This document shows, piece after piece, positions 17,266 through 26,110 of a DNA stretch of 64,000 nucleotides (position 1 is the stretch's first letter; each line of letters starts with the position of its first letter). The translations under genes were made by a program, and so were the position numbers. Below the pieces are notes generated by a model. That model did no database searches and had not been told where the DNA came from. It saw only the letters and a list, made by a program, of their open reading frames with translations. The DNA comes from Pseudorhodoplanes sp. (lineage in GTDB: Bacteria; Pseudomonadota; Alphaproteobacteria; Rhizobiales; Xanthobacteraceae): assembly GCA_032027085.1 (NCBI GenBank), contig JAVSMS010000001.1, positions 1,566,332-1,630,331 of the forward strand. The letters are read 5' to 3'.

Positions 17266-18240
17266 TCAGTGCAATTTCGGCGACTTCAAAAATCGCATGC
17301 GGTCGCCGGAATTCACGCGCACGTCGAACGTGTCGCCATCGCGAAAGATGGTGAGAGGCACTTCCACTCCGGCAACGCCCAACGACCATATCTTCCGATA
17401 CAGCGTTGCGAGCTCGTCAACCTCTTCGCCATCCACGGCGACGATGATGTCGCCGGTGCGCAAATCGGCGCGGGCGGCGGGCCCGCGCGCCGCCAACCCG
17501 ACGATGATGATGCGGCCTTCGGCTTCAGTGGAATAAATGCCGAGCCAGGGACGCGCCGGTTTTTGTGCATGACCCAACGTCAACAGATCGTCGAGGATCG
17601 GCGTCAGCAAATCGATGGGCACGATCAAGTTGAGATATTGCCCCTCGGCATTGCCGCCGCGTTCGAGTTGCAGCGAGCCGATGCCAAGGAGTTCACCATT
17701 CATGCCGATCATCGCCGTGCCGCCCCAATTAGGATGCGCGGGTGCGGTGAAGATCGCCTCGTCCAGGACATATTCCCAATAGCCTGCGAATTCCTGCTTG
17801 CCGACGATGCGCGCAGCAACCGACCGCTCGCGCCCGCCAGATCCCGCGATAACCACACGCTCACCAATTTGCGCAGTGGCCGACCGTCCCAATGGCAATG
17901 CCGGCAGATTGAGCCGCGCCAGCGGCTGCACCAGTCCGAAGCCGGTCTCCTGGTCGAAGGTCAACGCGTGGCCGGGAACGACGCGGCCGTCACTCAGATG
18001 CAACCAGATCGTCTCGGCTTCCGTGATCAGATAGCCGATGGTGAGGATGAGTCCGCTGGTGCGGATGATGACGCCGTGGCCCGCGCGTTCGGTTCCGAGT
18101 GTCTCGGCCGTAAAGGCATCCGCCGGAATCAGGGATCGCAATCCGACCATTGAGGCCAGTGCGGCATCGAGATCATAGTCATAATCGCCGGGCCGGGGCT
18201 GGGCCGAGACCGGAACTTTCCAGTCGCTCAAGGACGCCAT
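17266..18240 (-). CDS. HtrA/S1C-like protein with PDZ domain, catalytic triad missing
   Basis: The 324-residue protein aligns by eye with the HtrA fold: a chymotrypsin-like domain (about residues 45-210) and a PDZ domain (about 231-312, PWLGIYSTEAEGRIIIVGL). All three catalytic positions are changed. The His of TNxHV is Tyr70 in ILTIGYLI, the Asp of DxxxDLAV is Gly100 in DQETGFGLV, and the Ser of GNSGGP is Trp172 in PNWGGTAM. It should not cut peptides and may be a binding or chaperone protein. There is no signal peptide. The ATG at 18240 follows AAGGAG. It diverges from an L,D-transpeptidase gene. Confidence 0.8.
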   Translation of the reverse strand: MASLSDWKVPVSAQPRPGDYDYDLDAALASMVGLRSLIPADAFTAETLGTERAGHGVIIRTSGLILTIGYLITEAETIWLHLSDGRVVPGHALTFDQETGFGLVQPLARLNLPALPLGRSATAQIGERVVIAGSGGRERSVAARIVGKQEFAGYWEYVLDEAIFTAPAHPNWGGTAMIGMNGELLGIGSLQLERGGNAEGQYLNLIVPIDLLTPILDDLLTLGHAQKPARPWLGIYSTEAEGRIIIVGLAARGPAARADLRTGDIIVAVDGEEVDELATLYRKIWSLGVAGVEVPLTIFRDGDTFDVRVNSGDRMRFLKSPKLH

Positions 18241-18436
18241 GCCAGCCACTCCTTACCCATTCCAACGGCCGCCCAAGCCAACCTGCAGCGATGCGGCGGG
18301 CGAAATCAAGCCCGAAAGACGAGCGCCGAACCGGCTGTCGACGGCGTGAGACGCTTTGCCGACGCCTTCATCCTGCCTAATCTCTAGGGCACAGCATCCG
18401 GACAAATCACCTTCATCGTGTCGGGGACATCAAGGC

Positions 18437-19543
18437 ATGCGTTTGCGGGAACAATCCGCCCTGGTTGTGGCGATGGCTGGACTGGCCATTCTGATGGGCG
18501 ATGCCGCGGCGCAGACACCCTATAGTTATCCGCAAGGCGGCTATCGCGGCGTAGCTGGACCTGACGGGGTCGTGACCGCGGCCCCAGATGACGACGGCGA
18601 GGAAATTGCCTCGCGGCCGCTGCCCCCGCTTTCGACGCCCGGCCCTGCGCCTTCTGGCGAACGGCGGCCCTATTATCCGACGGAGCAGAGCATCGGCCGC
18701 GACACGGCGCCTTATCCGATTGAGCCGCGTTACGACCGCCAGACTTCGCAGCCCTCGATTGCGGCGCCGGAGCCCTATCCCGAACCGCAGATTGTGCGCC
18801 GGCCGCCCGGCTATAACCCGCCCGCCTATGGCGTCATGCCGCCTTATCAGGAAGGACCGGCCCAGGGCGACGTCAGCACGGCGCGCCCGGATGCCATGCA
18901 GCCAGGATTGCAGCCAGGATTGCAGCCGGGTTTGCGGCCACCCTCCGCAATCCCGAACGCGCCGGATGTCGCTTCCCCATCACAGGCAATGCCGGGCCGT
19001 GTTGCCGCGCTGCCGCCCGAAGACCAGCCAGAGGAAGGCGAGCCGGCGGAGCTGCCTCCGCAATTCAAGCGGCAGGTCGTCAGCTATCAGACCAAAGAGC
19101 CGGCCGGCACCATCATCATCGATACGCCGAGCACCTTCCTTTATTACGTCAACGGCGACGGCACCGCGATTCGCTACGGCATTGGCGTCGGCCGCGAAGG
19201 TTTCACCTGGGCCGGCACCGAGCGCATCAGCCGCATGGCCGAATGGCCCGACTGGCATCCGCCCGCCGAGATGATCGAGCGCCAGCCTTATCTGCCGCGC
19301 TTCATGGCCGGCGGGCCGGGCAATCCGCTGGGCGCGCGCGCACTTTATCTCGGCAAGACCATCTATCGCGTGCATGGCACGAACCAGCCCTCGACCATCG
19401 GGAAATTCGTGTCGTCGGGTTGCATCCGCATGCTCAATGAGGACGTCCAGGACCTTTATACCCGCGTCAAAGTCGGCACGAAGGTTGTGGTTCTCGGCGG
19501 CGCACGCGGACCGTCCGCCTCCAACGCGCCGACAACGCGGTAG
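18437..19543 (+). CDS. Secreted L,D-transpeptidase (ErfK/YbiS/YcfS type)
   Basis: The 368-residue protein has a signal peptide (cleavage near DAAA-Q, residue 25), a long Pro/Tyr/Gln-rich spacer (about 30-230), and a C-terminal YkuD domain. The domain carries VHGTNQP and the active site SSGCIRM with nucleophile Cys329. It would make peptidoglycan cross-links or anchor lipoproteins in the periplasm. The spacer contains a short Gln-Pro-Gly-Leu repeat (three tandem QPGL units) that also shows as a DNA repeat near 18900. The ATG at 18437 is chosen because it begins the signal peptide; the ribosome site is weak. Confidence 0.88.
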   Translation: MRLREQSALVVAMAGLAILMGDAAAQTPYSYPQGGYRGVAGPDGVVTAAPDDDGEEIASRPLPPLSTPGPAPSGERRPYYPTEQSIGRDTAPYPIEPRYDRQTSQPSIAAPEPYPEPQIVRRPPGYNPPAYGVMPPYQEGPAQGDVSTARPDAMQPGLQPGLQPGLRPPSAIPNAPDVASPSQAMPGRVAALPPEDQPEEGEPAELPPQFKRQVVSYQTKEPAGTIIIDTPSTFLYYVNGDGTAIRYGIGVGREGFTWAGTERISRMAEWPDWHPPAEMIERQPYLPRFMAGGPGNPLGARALYLGKTIYRVHGTNQPSTIGKFVSSGCIRMLNEDVQDLYTRVKVGTKVVVLGGARGPSASNAPTTR

Positions 19544-19705
19544 TGTGGTCGTTCGGAAGTCCGCTTCATTCTTGCCGTATGCTCTTCCAGCGGTCCTCCG
19601 AACCAAACCACACTAGAAACATGGGGTTTGCTAGTGTCCTTCCAATCCAAAGTGCGCTCACGGCCATGCCGCAGATGAAGCGGACTTCGGATTCGGGACA
19701 CTAGC
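19541..19705. repeat. Pair of related palindromic repeats with TAGTGT/ACACTA ends
   Basis: Two tandem units each end in complementary TAGTGT and ACACTA sequences. The first runs 19541-19615 with arms TAGTGTGGT...GTTCGGA and TCCGAAC...ACCACACTA. The second runs 19630-19705 with perfect 10-base arms GCTAGTGTCC and complement. Both also contain GAAG/CGGACTTC-like internal sequence. They look like small non-coding repeat elements common in rhizobial genomes. The rest of the gap to 20002 shows no gene. Confidence 0.6.
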
Positions 19706-20002
19706 GGGTACCGCCAATTCTCTCCGTCACGCTGTGATTTGCATGCTGTGTTCTGCGTGCAACGACGGCTGCAATTGTTGCTGCGCGCGACCGGCAGAAT
19801 CATCGCGGCAGGAAAGCTGTGCGTGACCTCGGGAACCGAATCAGCAAAAATCCTGTCCACAGGGAAATTTGGCGCGAATTTGTGCTGCGCATCGCCCCTT
19901 CCCGACCGCGAGACCGCCGCCGCTGTGCTTTCGCGCGAAGATTCTATTTTTGGTGTCGCGTGAGCCGCCCGCGTTCGGGCGACCGTGGAAGGACTCTGAT
20001 TC

Positions 20003-21016
20003 ATGCTGCCCGATCTGCGGATCGTCATTGCAGCCGTCGTCTCGACGTTCATCCTGACCGTGGGCGTCGGGTTTTTTGCGTCCTCCCGGCTCATTCACGA
20101 GCAGATGACCGCCCGCGTCGACACCAAGGGTCATGACGACACGCCAATCAACCGTATCGCGCTGAATTGGCCGGAGCCGGCAAACTTCGAACCTCACATC
20201 AATCTTGATTTCGCCATCAGCGCCAAGACCGCCAAGAACCCTGTCCGCGACGTCACGCCGGAGACGATTTCGGCGCCACACTTGGCAAAGACAGACGCTG
20301 AGGCTCCAGTCCCGCCGCCGTCCGAAACTCCGGGACCGGCGCATGAAACGCCCGCCGCTTTGTCGCAGGAGCCGACAACCTTAACGCCGGCGCCTTCCGC
20401 CGTAACGCAGGACGTTGCCGCGCCCGCAGCGGAATCCTCCGCGGCTGAGTCTTTAGTCGCCGAGCCGATCACGCCGACACCGGACATGGTCACTGCGACG
20501 CCGGATGCCGTCACATCCGCGCCGGAAAAAGAAATGGATACAGTCAGCGAGCCGGCGCCTGCCGCATCTGTCGCGAAGGCGCCCGATCCGATCGAGGAAA
20601 TCCCGGCTGCCGCCGTCGAAGCGCCGACGTCGAAGGCCGATACGCAGGTCGTGGTGCATCTGCACGAAACGGCGCTTGCAGAATCAACCGGCTCGATCCC
20701 CGCGCCGACAACGGAAACGCCGGACGCCCCGCTTCCGGCGTCGCGCCCGAAACTGGCCCTAAGGCACGAACCCGGCAATGCCGGCAACGCATCCCGGCCG
20801 ACCCAGACCGAGCCCGCGCGCGCGCCGGTCAGCGAGAGAAAGCGCCCCCGCAGAGCCTCGATCAGGGCGCACCATACGCCGCGGCCGCAGCCGCAGCCGC
20901 AGCCCGCGCAAACTCCGCAAATGCAGCCGTTCGATTTCTTCGGTTTGTTCCGCAATTCGCAGGCGGCGCAGCGGCCGCCGGTGCAGGTCGCAAGGCCGAC
21001 CACGCCGATCAACTAG
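20003..21016 (+). CDS. Membrane-anchored proline- and alanine-rich protein, unknown function
   Basis: The 337-residue protein has one N-terminal membrane segment ([20 protein letters not shown], about residues 7-26). A short conserved-looking part follows ([21 protein letters not shown]), then about 230 residues of low-complexity Pro/Ala/Thr/Glu sequence. It ends in a basic stretch and a QPQPQPAQ run. The layout suggests a periplasmic spacer anchored in the inner membrane. I do not recognise a family with certainty. The ATG at 20003 follows GGAAGGA. It is followed closely by the flavin monooxygenase gene in the same direction. Confidence 0.6.
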   Translation: MLPDLRIVIAAVVSTFILTVGVGFFASSRLIHEQMTARVDTKGHDDTPINRIALNWPEPANFEPHINLDFAISAKTAKNPVRDVTPETISAPHLAKTDAEAPVPPPSETPGPAHETPAALSQEPTTLTPAPSAVTQDVAAPAAESSAAESLVAEPITPTPDMVTATPDAVTSAPEKEMDTVSEPAPAASVAKAPDPIEEIPAAAVEAPTSKADTQVVVHLHETALAESTGSIPAPTTETPDAPLPASRPKLALRHEPGNAGNASRPTQTEPARAPVSERKRPRRASIRAHHTPRPQPQPQPAQTPQMQPFDFFGLFRNSQAAQRPPVQVARPTTPIN

Positions 21017-21104
21017 CAGCCGTCGTTCGCATTCTGCGCCATCTTCCCATATAAACGCGCGTCCTGAGAGCGCCCGTGCTTGCGGGCCGGAGGTGCGCCG
21101 CATC

Positions 21105-22112
21105 ATGGTTGCTCTGTCAGTTCTGGACCTGTCGCCCGTCGTCGCGGGCGGATCGGCCGCGCAGTCGCTGCGCAACACGCTCGATCTTGCCGAACACGCC
21201 GATCGGCTCGGCTATCATCGCTACTGGGTCGCCGAGCATCACAATCTGTCCAACATCGCGAGCACGGCGCCCGACATCATGATCGGTCAGATCGCGGCGC
21301 GCACATCGCGCATGCGCGTCGGCTCCGGCGGCGTGATGCTGCCCAATCACGCGCCGCTCACGGTCGCGGAACGGTTCAAGGTGTTGGAGGCACTGTTTCC
21401 CGGGCGTATCGATCTCGGCATCGGCCGTGCGCCGGGCACCGACCATGTCACCTCCATCGCGCTGCGCCGCCGCCAGAATATCCGCGAGGACGATGATTTC
21501 CTCGAGCGCTTTCAGGAATTGCTGCTGATCGAGAATGGCGGATTCCCGAAAGAGCACCCCTTCAGCAGCATCCGCGCCATGCCGTTCGATGTCGCGCTGC
21601 CGCCGATCTGGCTGCTCGGATCGAGCGACTACAGCGCGCAGCTTGCAGCCTCGATCGGCGCCGGTTTTTCCTTCGCCCACCACTTTGCCCATCACGATGC
21701 GGTGCACGTGATGCGCCTTTATCGCGAGCGCTTTCAGCCGTCGCCGGCTCTGCCGGCGCCTTATGCCATTCTGGCGACGGCCGCCGTTGTCGCCGACAGC
21801 GACGAGGAGGCCGAGCGCCTGGCCTCGACCATCGATCTGAATTTCGTACGCCGCGCCAAGGGCGATTACCTGCCGCTGGAAAGTCCGGACACGGCGCTCG
21901 CCTACGCCTATTCGCCGATCGATCGCGAGCGCATCGCGCAGAATCGCTCGCGATTGTTTGTCGGAACGCCGGCAACGATCAAGCAGAAGCTCGCGCCGTT
22001 GCTGGAAGCCACACAGGCCGACGAGTTGATGATCACCAGCATGATCTACGATCACGACGCGCGGAAGAGATCCTACACTCTGCTGGCGCAGGCCTTTGGC
22101 GTGAAAGCGTGA
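21105..22112 (+). CDS. LLM-class flavin-dependent oxidoreductase
   Basis: The 335-residue protein is a luciferase-like monooxygenase of the group that includes YhbW, with [15 protein letters not shown] at the start. It has the family motifs [40 protein letters not shown] and [14 protein letters not shown]. It would use reduced FMN and oxygen; the substrate is unknown. The ATG at 21105 follows GGAGG with 11 bases of spacing. The dienelactone-hydrolase-like gene follows in the same direction. Confidence 0.85.
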   Translation: MVALSVLDLSPVVAGGSAAQSLRNTLDLAEHADRLGYHRYWVAEHHNLSNIASTAPDIMIGQIAARTSRMRVGSGGVMLPNHAPLTVAERFKVLEALFPGRIDLGIGRAPGTDHVTSIALRRRQNIREDDDFLERFQELLLIENGGFPKEHPFSSIRAMPFDVALPPIWLLGSSDYSAQLAASIGAGFSFAHHFAHHDAVHVMRLYRERFQPSPALPAPYAILATAAVVADSDEEAERLASTIDLNFVRRAKGDYLPLESPDTALAYAYSPIDRERIAQNRSRLFVGTPATIKQKLAPLLEATQADELMITSMIYDHDARKRSYTLLAQAFGVKA

Positions 22113-22170
22113 GTCATTGCACCACGTCAGATGGCGCATTATTGAACCGCAGAAACGACGGGAGAGAGCC

Positions 22171-22845
22171 TTGGGCAAGCAACTTTCACTTACGACGTCC
22201 GACCAGCATCAGCTTGGCGCTTATCGCGCCGAGCCGAGGGGAGATGATCATATCAAGGGCGGTATCGTGGTGGCGCAGGAGATTTTCGGCGTCAACAGTC
22301 ACATCCGCAATATCTGCGACCGCCTCGCTGCCGCCGGCTATGTTGCCGTGGCGCCGGCTCTGTTCGATCGCTTCGCGCGCGATTTCGAGTGCGGCTATTC
22401 GCCGAACGAAGTCGCGCATGCACGCAACTATCTCGGCAAGATCGACTGGAACAAGATGCTGCTCGATATCGAAGCGGGCGTGAAGAATGTGCAATCCTCA
22501 GGTCCGGTCGGCGTCGTGGGCTTCTGCATGGGCGGCAGCGTGGCGTATCTCGCCGCGACGCGCCTGTCGGGGTTATCGGCCGCGGTCGCCTTCTATGGCG
22601 GCCAGATCGTGAAATACGCCGACGAGAAGCCAAAATGTCCGGTGCAGATGCATTTCGGCGAGCAGGACGCCGGCATTCCGCTCAGCGATGTCGAGATCAT
22701 CAAGCAGAAGCGGGCCGACGCCGAAATCTATACATATCCGCCCGGACACGGCTTCAATTGCGATGAACGCTCAGCGTATCACGAAGCGAGTGCAAAGCTG
22801 GCGTGGCAGCGCACGCTGAATTTTTTGGACAGGCACATGAAGTGA
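22171..22845 (+). CDS. Dienelactone hydrolase family protein
   Basis: The 224-residue alpha/beta hydrolase has the dienelactone hydrolase triad: nucleophile Cys119 in GFCMGG, Asp166 in EQDAGIP and His193 in GHGF. The N-terminal half carries VVAQEIFGVNSHIRNICDRLAAAGYVA, typical of the family. Cytoplasmic hydrolysis of a lactone or ester is likely, but the substrate is not evident because no aromatic ring-cleavage gene is adjacent. I chose the TTG at 22171 because it follows GGGAGAG with good spacing; upstream in-frame codons lack family similarity. Confidence 0.85.
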   Translation: MGKQLSLTTSDQHQLGAYRAEPRGDDHIKGGIVVAQEIFGVNSHIRNICDRLAAAGYVAVAPALFDRFARDFECGYSPNEVAHARNYLGKIDWNKMLLDIEAGVKNVQSSGPVGVVGFCMGGSVAYLAATRLSGLSAAVAFYGGQIVKYADEKPKCPVQMHFGEQDAGIPLSDVEIIKQKRADAEIYTYPPGHGFNCDERSAYHEASAKLAWQRTLNFLDRHMK

Positions 22846-22860
22846 GCGTAAGCGCGCCGC

Positions 22861-23535
22861 TCACAGCCATCTCTCGATGATGGTGACGGTGTCGCCGGGG
22901 CGGATCGGAAAATTGAGCGGCACGTTCTGGCGCAGCATCTGGCCGTTGATGTTGCGGGTGACGGTGATCTTCTTCCTGTCGGCGCGCGGGGCATAGCCGC
23001 CGGCAATCGCCACCGCGCTCTCCGCCGTCATGTTGGCGACGTAAGGGTATTGGCCGGGCGCGTTGACCTCGCCGAGGATGAAGAAGGGCCGGTAGGCTTC
23101 GACCTCCACCGACACATGCGGCTGGCGGATATAGCCGTCCTGCAGCCGCGCGGCGATGGCGCGGGCGAGCTCGGCGGTGGTGAAGCCGCGCGCGGCGACC
23201 GGCCCGACCAGGGACAGCGAGATATTGCCGGCGGCGTCGACGATGTAGGAATTCGTCAGACCGTCCTGGCCGAACACCTGCACCCGCAGCCGGTCGCCGG
23301 AATCAAGCCGGTAGGGTTCGATCGGCAGTCCCGCAGGCTGTGCCGGCAGATAGGGATCGACAGCCGAGGTCAGGACCGGAGCGGGCTGCGCCAGCGGCGC
23401 CGGCACATAGGGCCCGCCGACGGCGGCCTGCGGCACATAGGCATAGGTCGCAACCCCGCGCCGCGCGCAGCCGGCGGCGGCCAGCGCTGCCAGCATCACC
23501 GCCACTACGCGGTTCCAACGCGTCAAACGCCGCAT
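22861..23535 (-). CDS. Polysaccharide export lipoprotein, Wza/KpsD-like
   Basis: The 224-residue protein starts with a lipoprotein signal whose lipobox ends at Cys23 (LAAAGC). It contains a polysaccharide export domain (about 95-170: YRLDSGDRLRVQVFGQDGLTNSYIVDAAGNISLSLVG) and an SLBB-like unit (FFILGEVNAPGQYPYVANMT). It would sit in the outer membrane or periplasm as a short Wza-type channel component. It is shorter than Wza and lacks its C-terminal helix. No glycosyltransferase or Wzc gene is nearby. It is convergent with the dienelactone hydrolase gene. Confidence 0.82.
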   Translation of the reverse strand: MRRLTRWNRVVAVMLAALAAAGCARRGVATYAYVPQAAVGGPYVPAPLAQPAPVLTSAVDPYLPAQPAGLPIEPYRLDSGDRLRVQVFGQDGLTNSYIVDAAGNISLSLVGPVAARGFTTAELARAIAARLQDGYIRQPHVSVEVEAYRPFFILGEVNAPGQYPYVANMTAESAVAIAGGYAPRADRKKITVTRNINGQMLRQNVPLNFPIRPGDTVTIIERWL

Positions 23536-23620
23536 CTGAAGAATCCGGGGCTTCCCACTAAGCCGGATTAACGCGTCATATGGTTAACAAAACCTCACCA
23601 GGTCTGTGAGAAGCCTTGTC

Positions 23621-24166
23621 TCAGGCAGCGCGGCGTCGCTTCGAGACCGGCTTCTCTTCCGCGGGCTTTGTTTTCTCCGCCAGACGATCGGCAATGGCCA
23701 CGACCAGCATCGAGCCGAGGAACACAACGTGGATGCCGGCAAGCCAATAGAGTTTCTTGTCGTCATAGTTGCCGACATTCATGAATGCCTTCAGCAACTG
23801 GATTGCCGAAATGGCGACGATCGATGACATCAGTTTCTGCTTGAGACCACCGAAATCTACCTTGGTCATCCAATCGGGCCGGTCGTGACCGACTTCCTCG
23901 AAACGCGAAACGAAATTCTCGTAGCCGGAAAAGATCACGATCACGATGAGATTGCCGACCAGGACAAGATCGACCAGACCGAGCACCCCGAGAATGACGT
24001 CGGATTCGGAAGCGATGTGAATATGTCCGATGAAGGACACAAGTTCGATGAAGAAGTGAATGAACAGAAGCACCAGGCTGATGACAAGGCCGATATAGAA
24101 CGGCGCAAGAAGCCAGCGGCTTTGGAAAAGAACCAGCTCCAGCAAAAGCTCGATGCGTCGCATCAT
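23621..24166 (-). CDS. UPF0114 (YqhA-like) membrane protein
   Basis: The 181-residue protein matches the UPF0114 family, with three or four membrane helices and the motifs ELVLFQSRWLLAPFYIGL, DLVLVGNLIVIVIFSGYENFVSRFE and KVDFGGLKQKLMSSIVAISAIQLLKAFMN. It sits in the inner membrane; the function of the family is not established. The C-terminus is basic and disordered (EKPVSKRRRAA). The ATG at 24166 follows GGGAGGGCGGGACC. It is a single gene between msrA and the export lipoprotein, all on the minus strand. Confidence 0.85.
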   Translation of the reverse strand: MMRRIELLLELVLFQSRWLLAPFYIGLVISLVLLFIHFFIELVSFIGHIHIASESDVILGVLGLVDLVLVGNLIVIVIFSGYENFVSRFEEVGHDRPDWMTKVDFGGLKQKLMSSIVAISAIQLLKAFMNVGNYDDKKLYWLAGIHVVFLGSMLVVAIADRLAEKTKPAEEKPVSKRRRAA

Positions 24167-24260
24167 GGTCCCGCCCTCCCGGTCTTCGAAAAATGACGCG
24201 GCCCGTGATGCACGTCAATCGACATGCATCTCAAGCCGCGTGGTCAGCGGGACAAAAGGA

Positions 24261-24917
24261 TCAGGCGGTGATGCCGGTTCCGATCTGGCAGCTCACGCCG
24301 GTCCCGCCCAGGCCGCAATAACCCATGGGATTCTTCGCCAGATATTGCTGATGATAATCCTCGGCGAAATAGAAGTCCGGCGCATCGAGAATCTCGGTTG
24401 TGATCGGGCCGTAATTTCTGGTCGCGATCGCCTTTTCGTAGAAGGCCTTCGAGGCCTCCGCCGCTTTACGCTGCTCTTCGCTGAAGACATAGATTCCGGA
24501 CCGGTATTGCGTTCCGATATCATTGCCCTGCCGCATGCCCTGCGTCGGGTCGTGGTTTTCCCAGAATGTTTTCAGCAATTGTGCGTAGGACATCTTCTTC
24601 GGATCGAACACCACCAGCACCACTTCATTGTGGCCGGTCTGTCCCGAACACACTTCCTGATAGGTTGGATTCGGCGTCAGGCCGCCGGCGTAACCGACCG
24701 CGGTGACATGAACGCCGTCGCCCAATTCCCAGAATTTCCTTTCGGCGCCCCAGAAACATCCCATGCCGAACATCGCCATCTCGCTGCCCTGCGGATAGGG
24801 CCCCTTCAACGGGTGACCGTTGACGAAATGATCGCGGGCGGTGGGAATGGTGTTGGCGCGGCCCGGCAAGGCCTCGCCCGGGCCTGGAAGGGTCAGGGAT
24901 TTCTTGAACATGAACAT
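24261..24917 (-). CDS. msrA: Peptide methionine sulfoxide reductase A
   Basis: The 218-residue enzyme reduces the S form of methionine sulfoxide in proteins. The active-site motif GMGCFWGAE has nucleophile Cys54. Further family motifs are [27 protein letters not shown] and [15 protein letters not shown]-like sequence, with resolving cysteines near the C-terminus ([12 protein letters not shown]). Length and N-terminal extension match the long MsrA form common in proteobacteria. The ATG at 24917 follows GGGAGAAG. It diverges from the GlcG-like gene. Confidence 0.94.
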   Translation of the reverse strand: MFMFKKSLTLPGPGEALPGRANTIPTARDHFVNGHPLKGPYPQGSEMAMFGMGCFWGAERKFWELGDGVHVTAVGYAGGLTPNPTYQEVCSGQTGHNEVVLVVFDPKKMSYAQLLKTFWENHDPTQGMRQGNDIGTQYRSGIYVFSEEQRKAAEASKAFYEKAIATRNYGPITTEILDAPDFYFAEDYHQQYLAKNPMGYCGLGGTGVSCQIGTGITA

Positions 24918-25089
24918 GTCGGCTTCTCCCGATGTCGCCGCCAATATATGTGCTAGGAGGACCATTCGCATCGGCCCCCGGTACGCCGGACGCTGCGAGG
25001 AGTTCACAGCCCTGCGAGGGCTGCTTTCTATTGGATAATACGCGCTTTATGCTGCGCGCCGATCGGCGGACGAGGCCACAGGAGTGATT

Positions 25090-25578
25090 ATGACGTTGAG
25101 ATTGTTTGCGATCGCATTCGCGACCTTTTTTTTGGCTGCGTCGCCCTCGTCCGCTCAGCAGACCCCGCCGCCCTATGGGCCGCCTATTGCCCTCGAGGTC
25201 GCCAAGAAGATCATGGCCGCGGCCGAGGCGGAGGCGGTCAAGAACAACTGGCAGGTCGTCATCACCATCATCGACAGCGGCGGCCACATGGTCATGATGC
25301 AGAAACTCGACAACACCCAGCTTGCATCGATCTCAGCATCCGAGGGCAAGGCGCAGACCTCGCTCGCCTTCAAGCTGCCGTCGAAGGCGCTGGAGGATGC
25401 CGTCACGGCGGGCGGCGCGGGCACCCGTCTGCTGGCGCTGAAGAACATCGCGCCGTTCGAAGGCGGCCTGCCGATCGTGATCGAGGGGAAGATCGTCGGC
25501 GCCATCGGCGTGTCCGGTGGCCTGTCCGCGCAGGACGCGCAGGTGGCGCGCGCCGGTCTCAGCGCGCTCGGGAATTAG
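25090..25578 (+). CDS. Secreted GlcG/HbpS-family protein
   Basis: The 162-residue protein has a signal peptide (cleavage near SSAQ, about residue 23) and one GlcG/HbpS domain. The conserved parts are ALEVAKKIMAAAEAEAVKNNW, VVITIIDSGGHMVMMQKLDNT and GGLPIVIEGKIVGAIGVSGG. HbpS members bind heme; other members accompany glycolate or cobalamin genes. The periplasmic role here is unknown. The ATG at 25090 follows AGGAG with five bases of spacing. A small GC hairpin (25579-25598) separates it from the convergent gene. Confidence 0.83.
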   Translation: MTLRLFAIAFATFFLAASPSSAQQTPPPYGPPIALEVAKKIMAAAEAEAVKNNWQVVITIIDSGGHMVMMQKLDNTQLASISASEGKAQTSLAFKLPSKALEDAVTAGGAGTRLLALKNIAPFEGGLPIVIEGKIVGAIGVSGGLSAQDAQVARAGLSALGN

Positions 25579-25609
25579 GCGCGTCCGTCCAGACGCGCTA
25601 CAGCCAGGA

Positions 25610-25930
25610 CTAATCCCGCCCGTAGCCGATCACCGGCTTTTTCTTGCGCCCCAGCAGAATGGACAACACGCCCACGACGCCGAGAACCAGCCAGGCCGGC
25701 TGCTCCAGCAGCGTCAGCGCGACCGGATTCCAGGCCTGCGCCGGAAGATTTGCCTCGACGCTTGCCTGCAGCGACTGCAGGCTGTTCGCATTAATGTCGG
25801 TCCAGAGCTGGCCAAGCTTGTAAATATAGATCCGGCTGTCGGCGATCGACTTCGCCCCGTCATAGACCAGGAGAATGAACGCGGCGGCGAGGATCAAGAC
25901 GCCCAGGAATCGGAAAAGAAACCGGATCAT
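25610..25930 (-). CDS. Small membrane protein with two helices, unknown function
   Basis: The 106-residue protein has a hydrophobic segment at each end (LFRFLGVLILAAAFILLVYD and WLVLGVVGVLSILLG). A soluble loop of about 55 residues between them begins GAKSIADSRIYIYKLGQLWTDINANSLQSLQASVE. The C-terminus is basic (RKKKPVIGYGRD). Both ends probably face the cytoplasm. I do not recognise a named family, although the loop looks conserved and not random. The ATG at 25930 begins the first helix; its ribosome site is weak. It is divergent from maeB. Confidence 0.6.
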   Translation of the reverse strand: MIRFLFRFLGVLILAAAFILLVYDGAKSIADSRIYIYKLGQLWTDINANSLQSLQASVEANLPAQAWNPVALTLLEQPAWLVLGVVGVLSILLGRKKKPVIGYGRD

Positions 25931-26110
25931 TGCAAGTCCGAATCGGTCATCGGGAAAATCACAGGCTGGGGACGGCTTAACCTCCCGGTCTGTCGCCTTC
26001 AACCGGCTCCCGGTTCACAGTCACGGCATCGGCGTACCGTCTCTTGAGCTTGGCGCTTTTCTGCTAACGTCACGGAGAAGGCGCCCCTGACCGCCCTCAA
26101 GGGAGTTGAA

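Noticed and set aside
21117-22178. 353-codon frame opposite the LLM-class oxidoreductase
   Set aside because: The plus-strand gene has clear family motifs; the antisense translation is Arg/Gly/Asp-rich without a domain.
24918-25089. Riboswitch or attenuator before msrA or the GlcG-like gene
   Set aside because: The short divergent gap shows no conserved riboswitch core or terminator hairpin.
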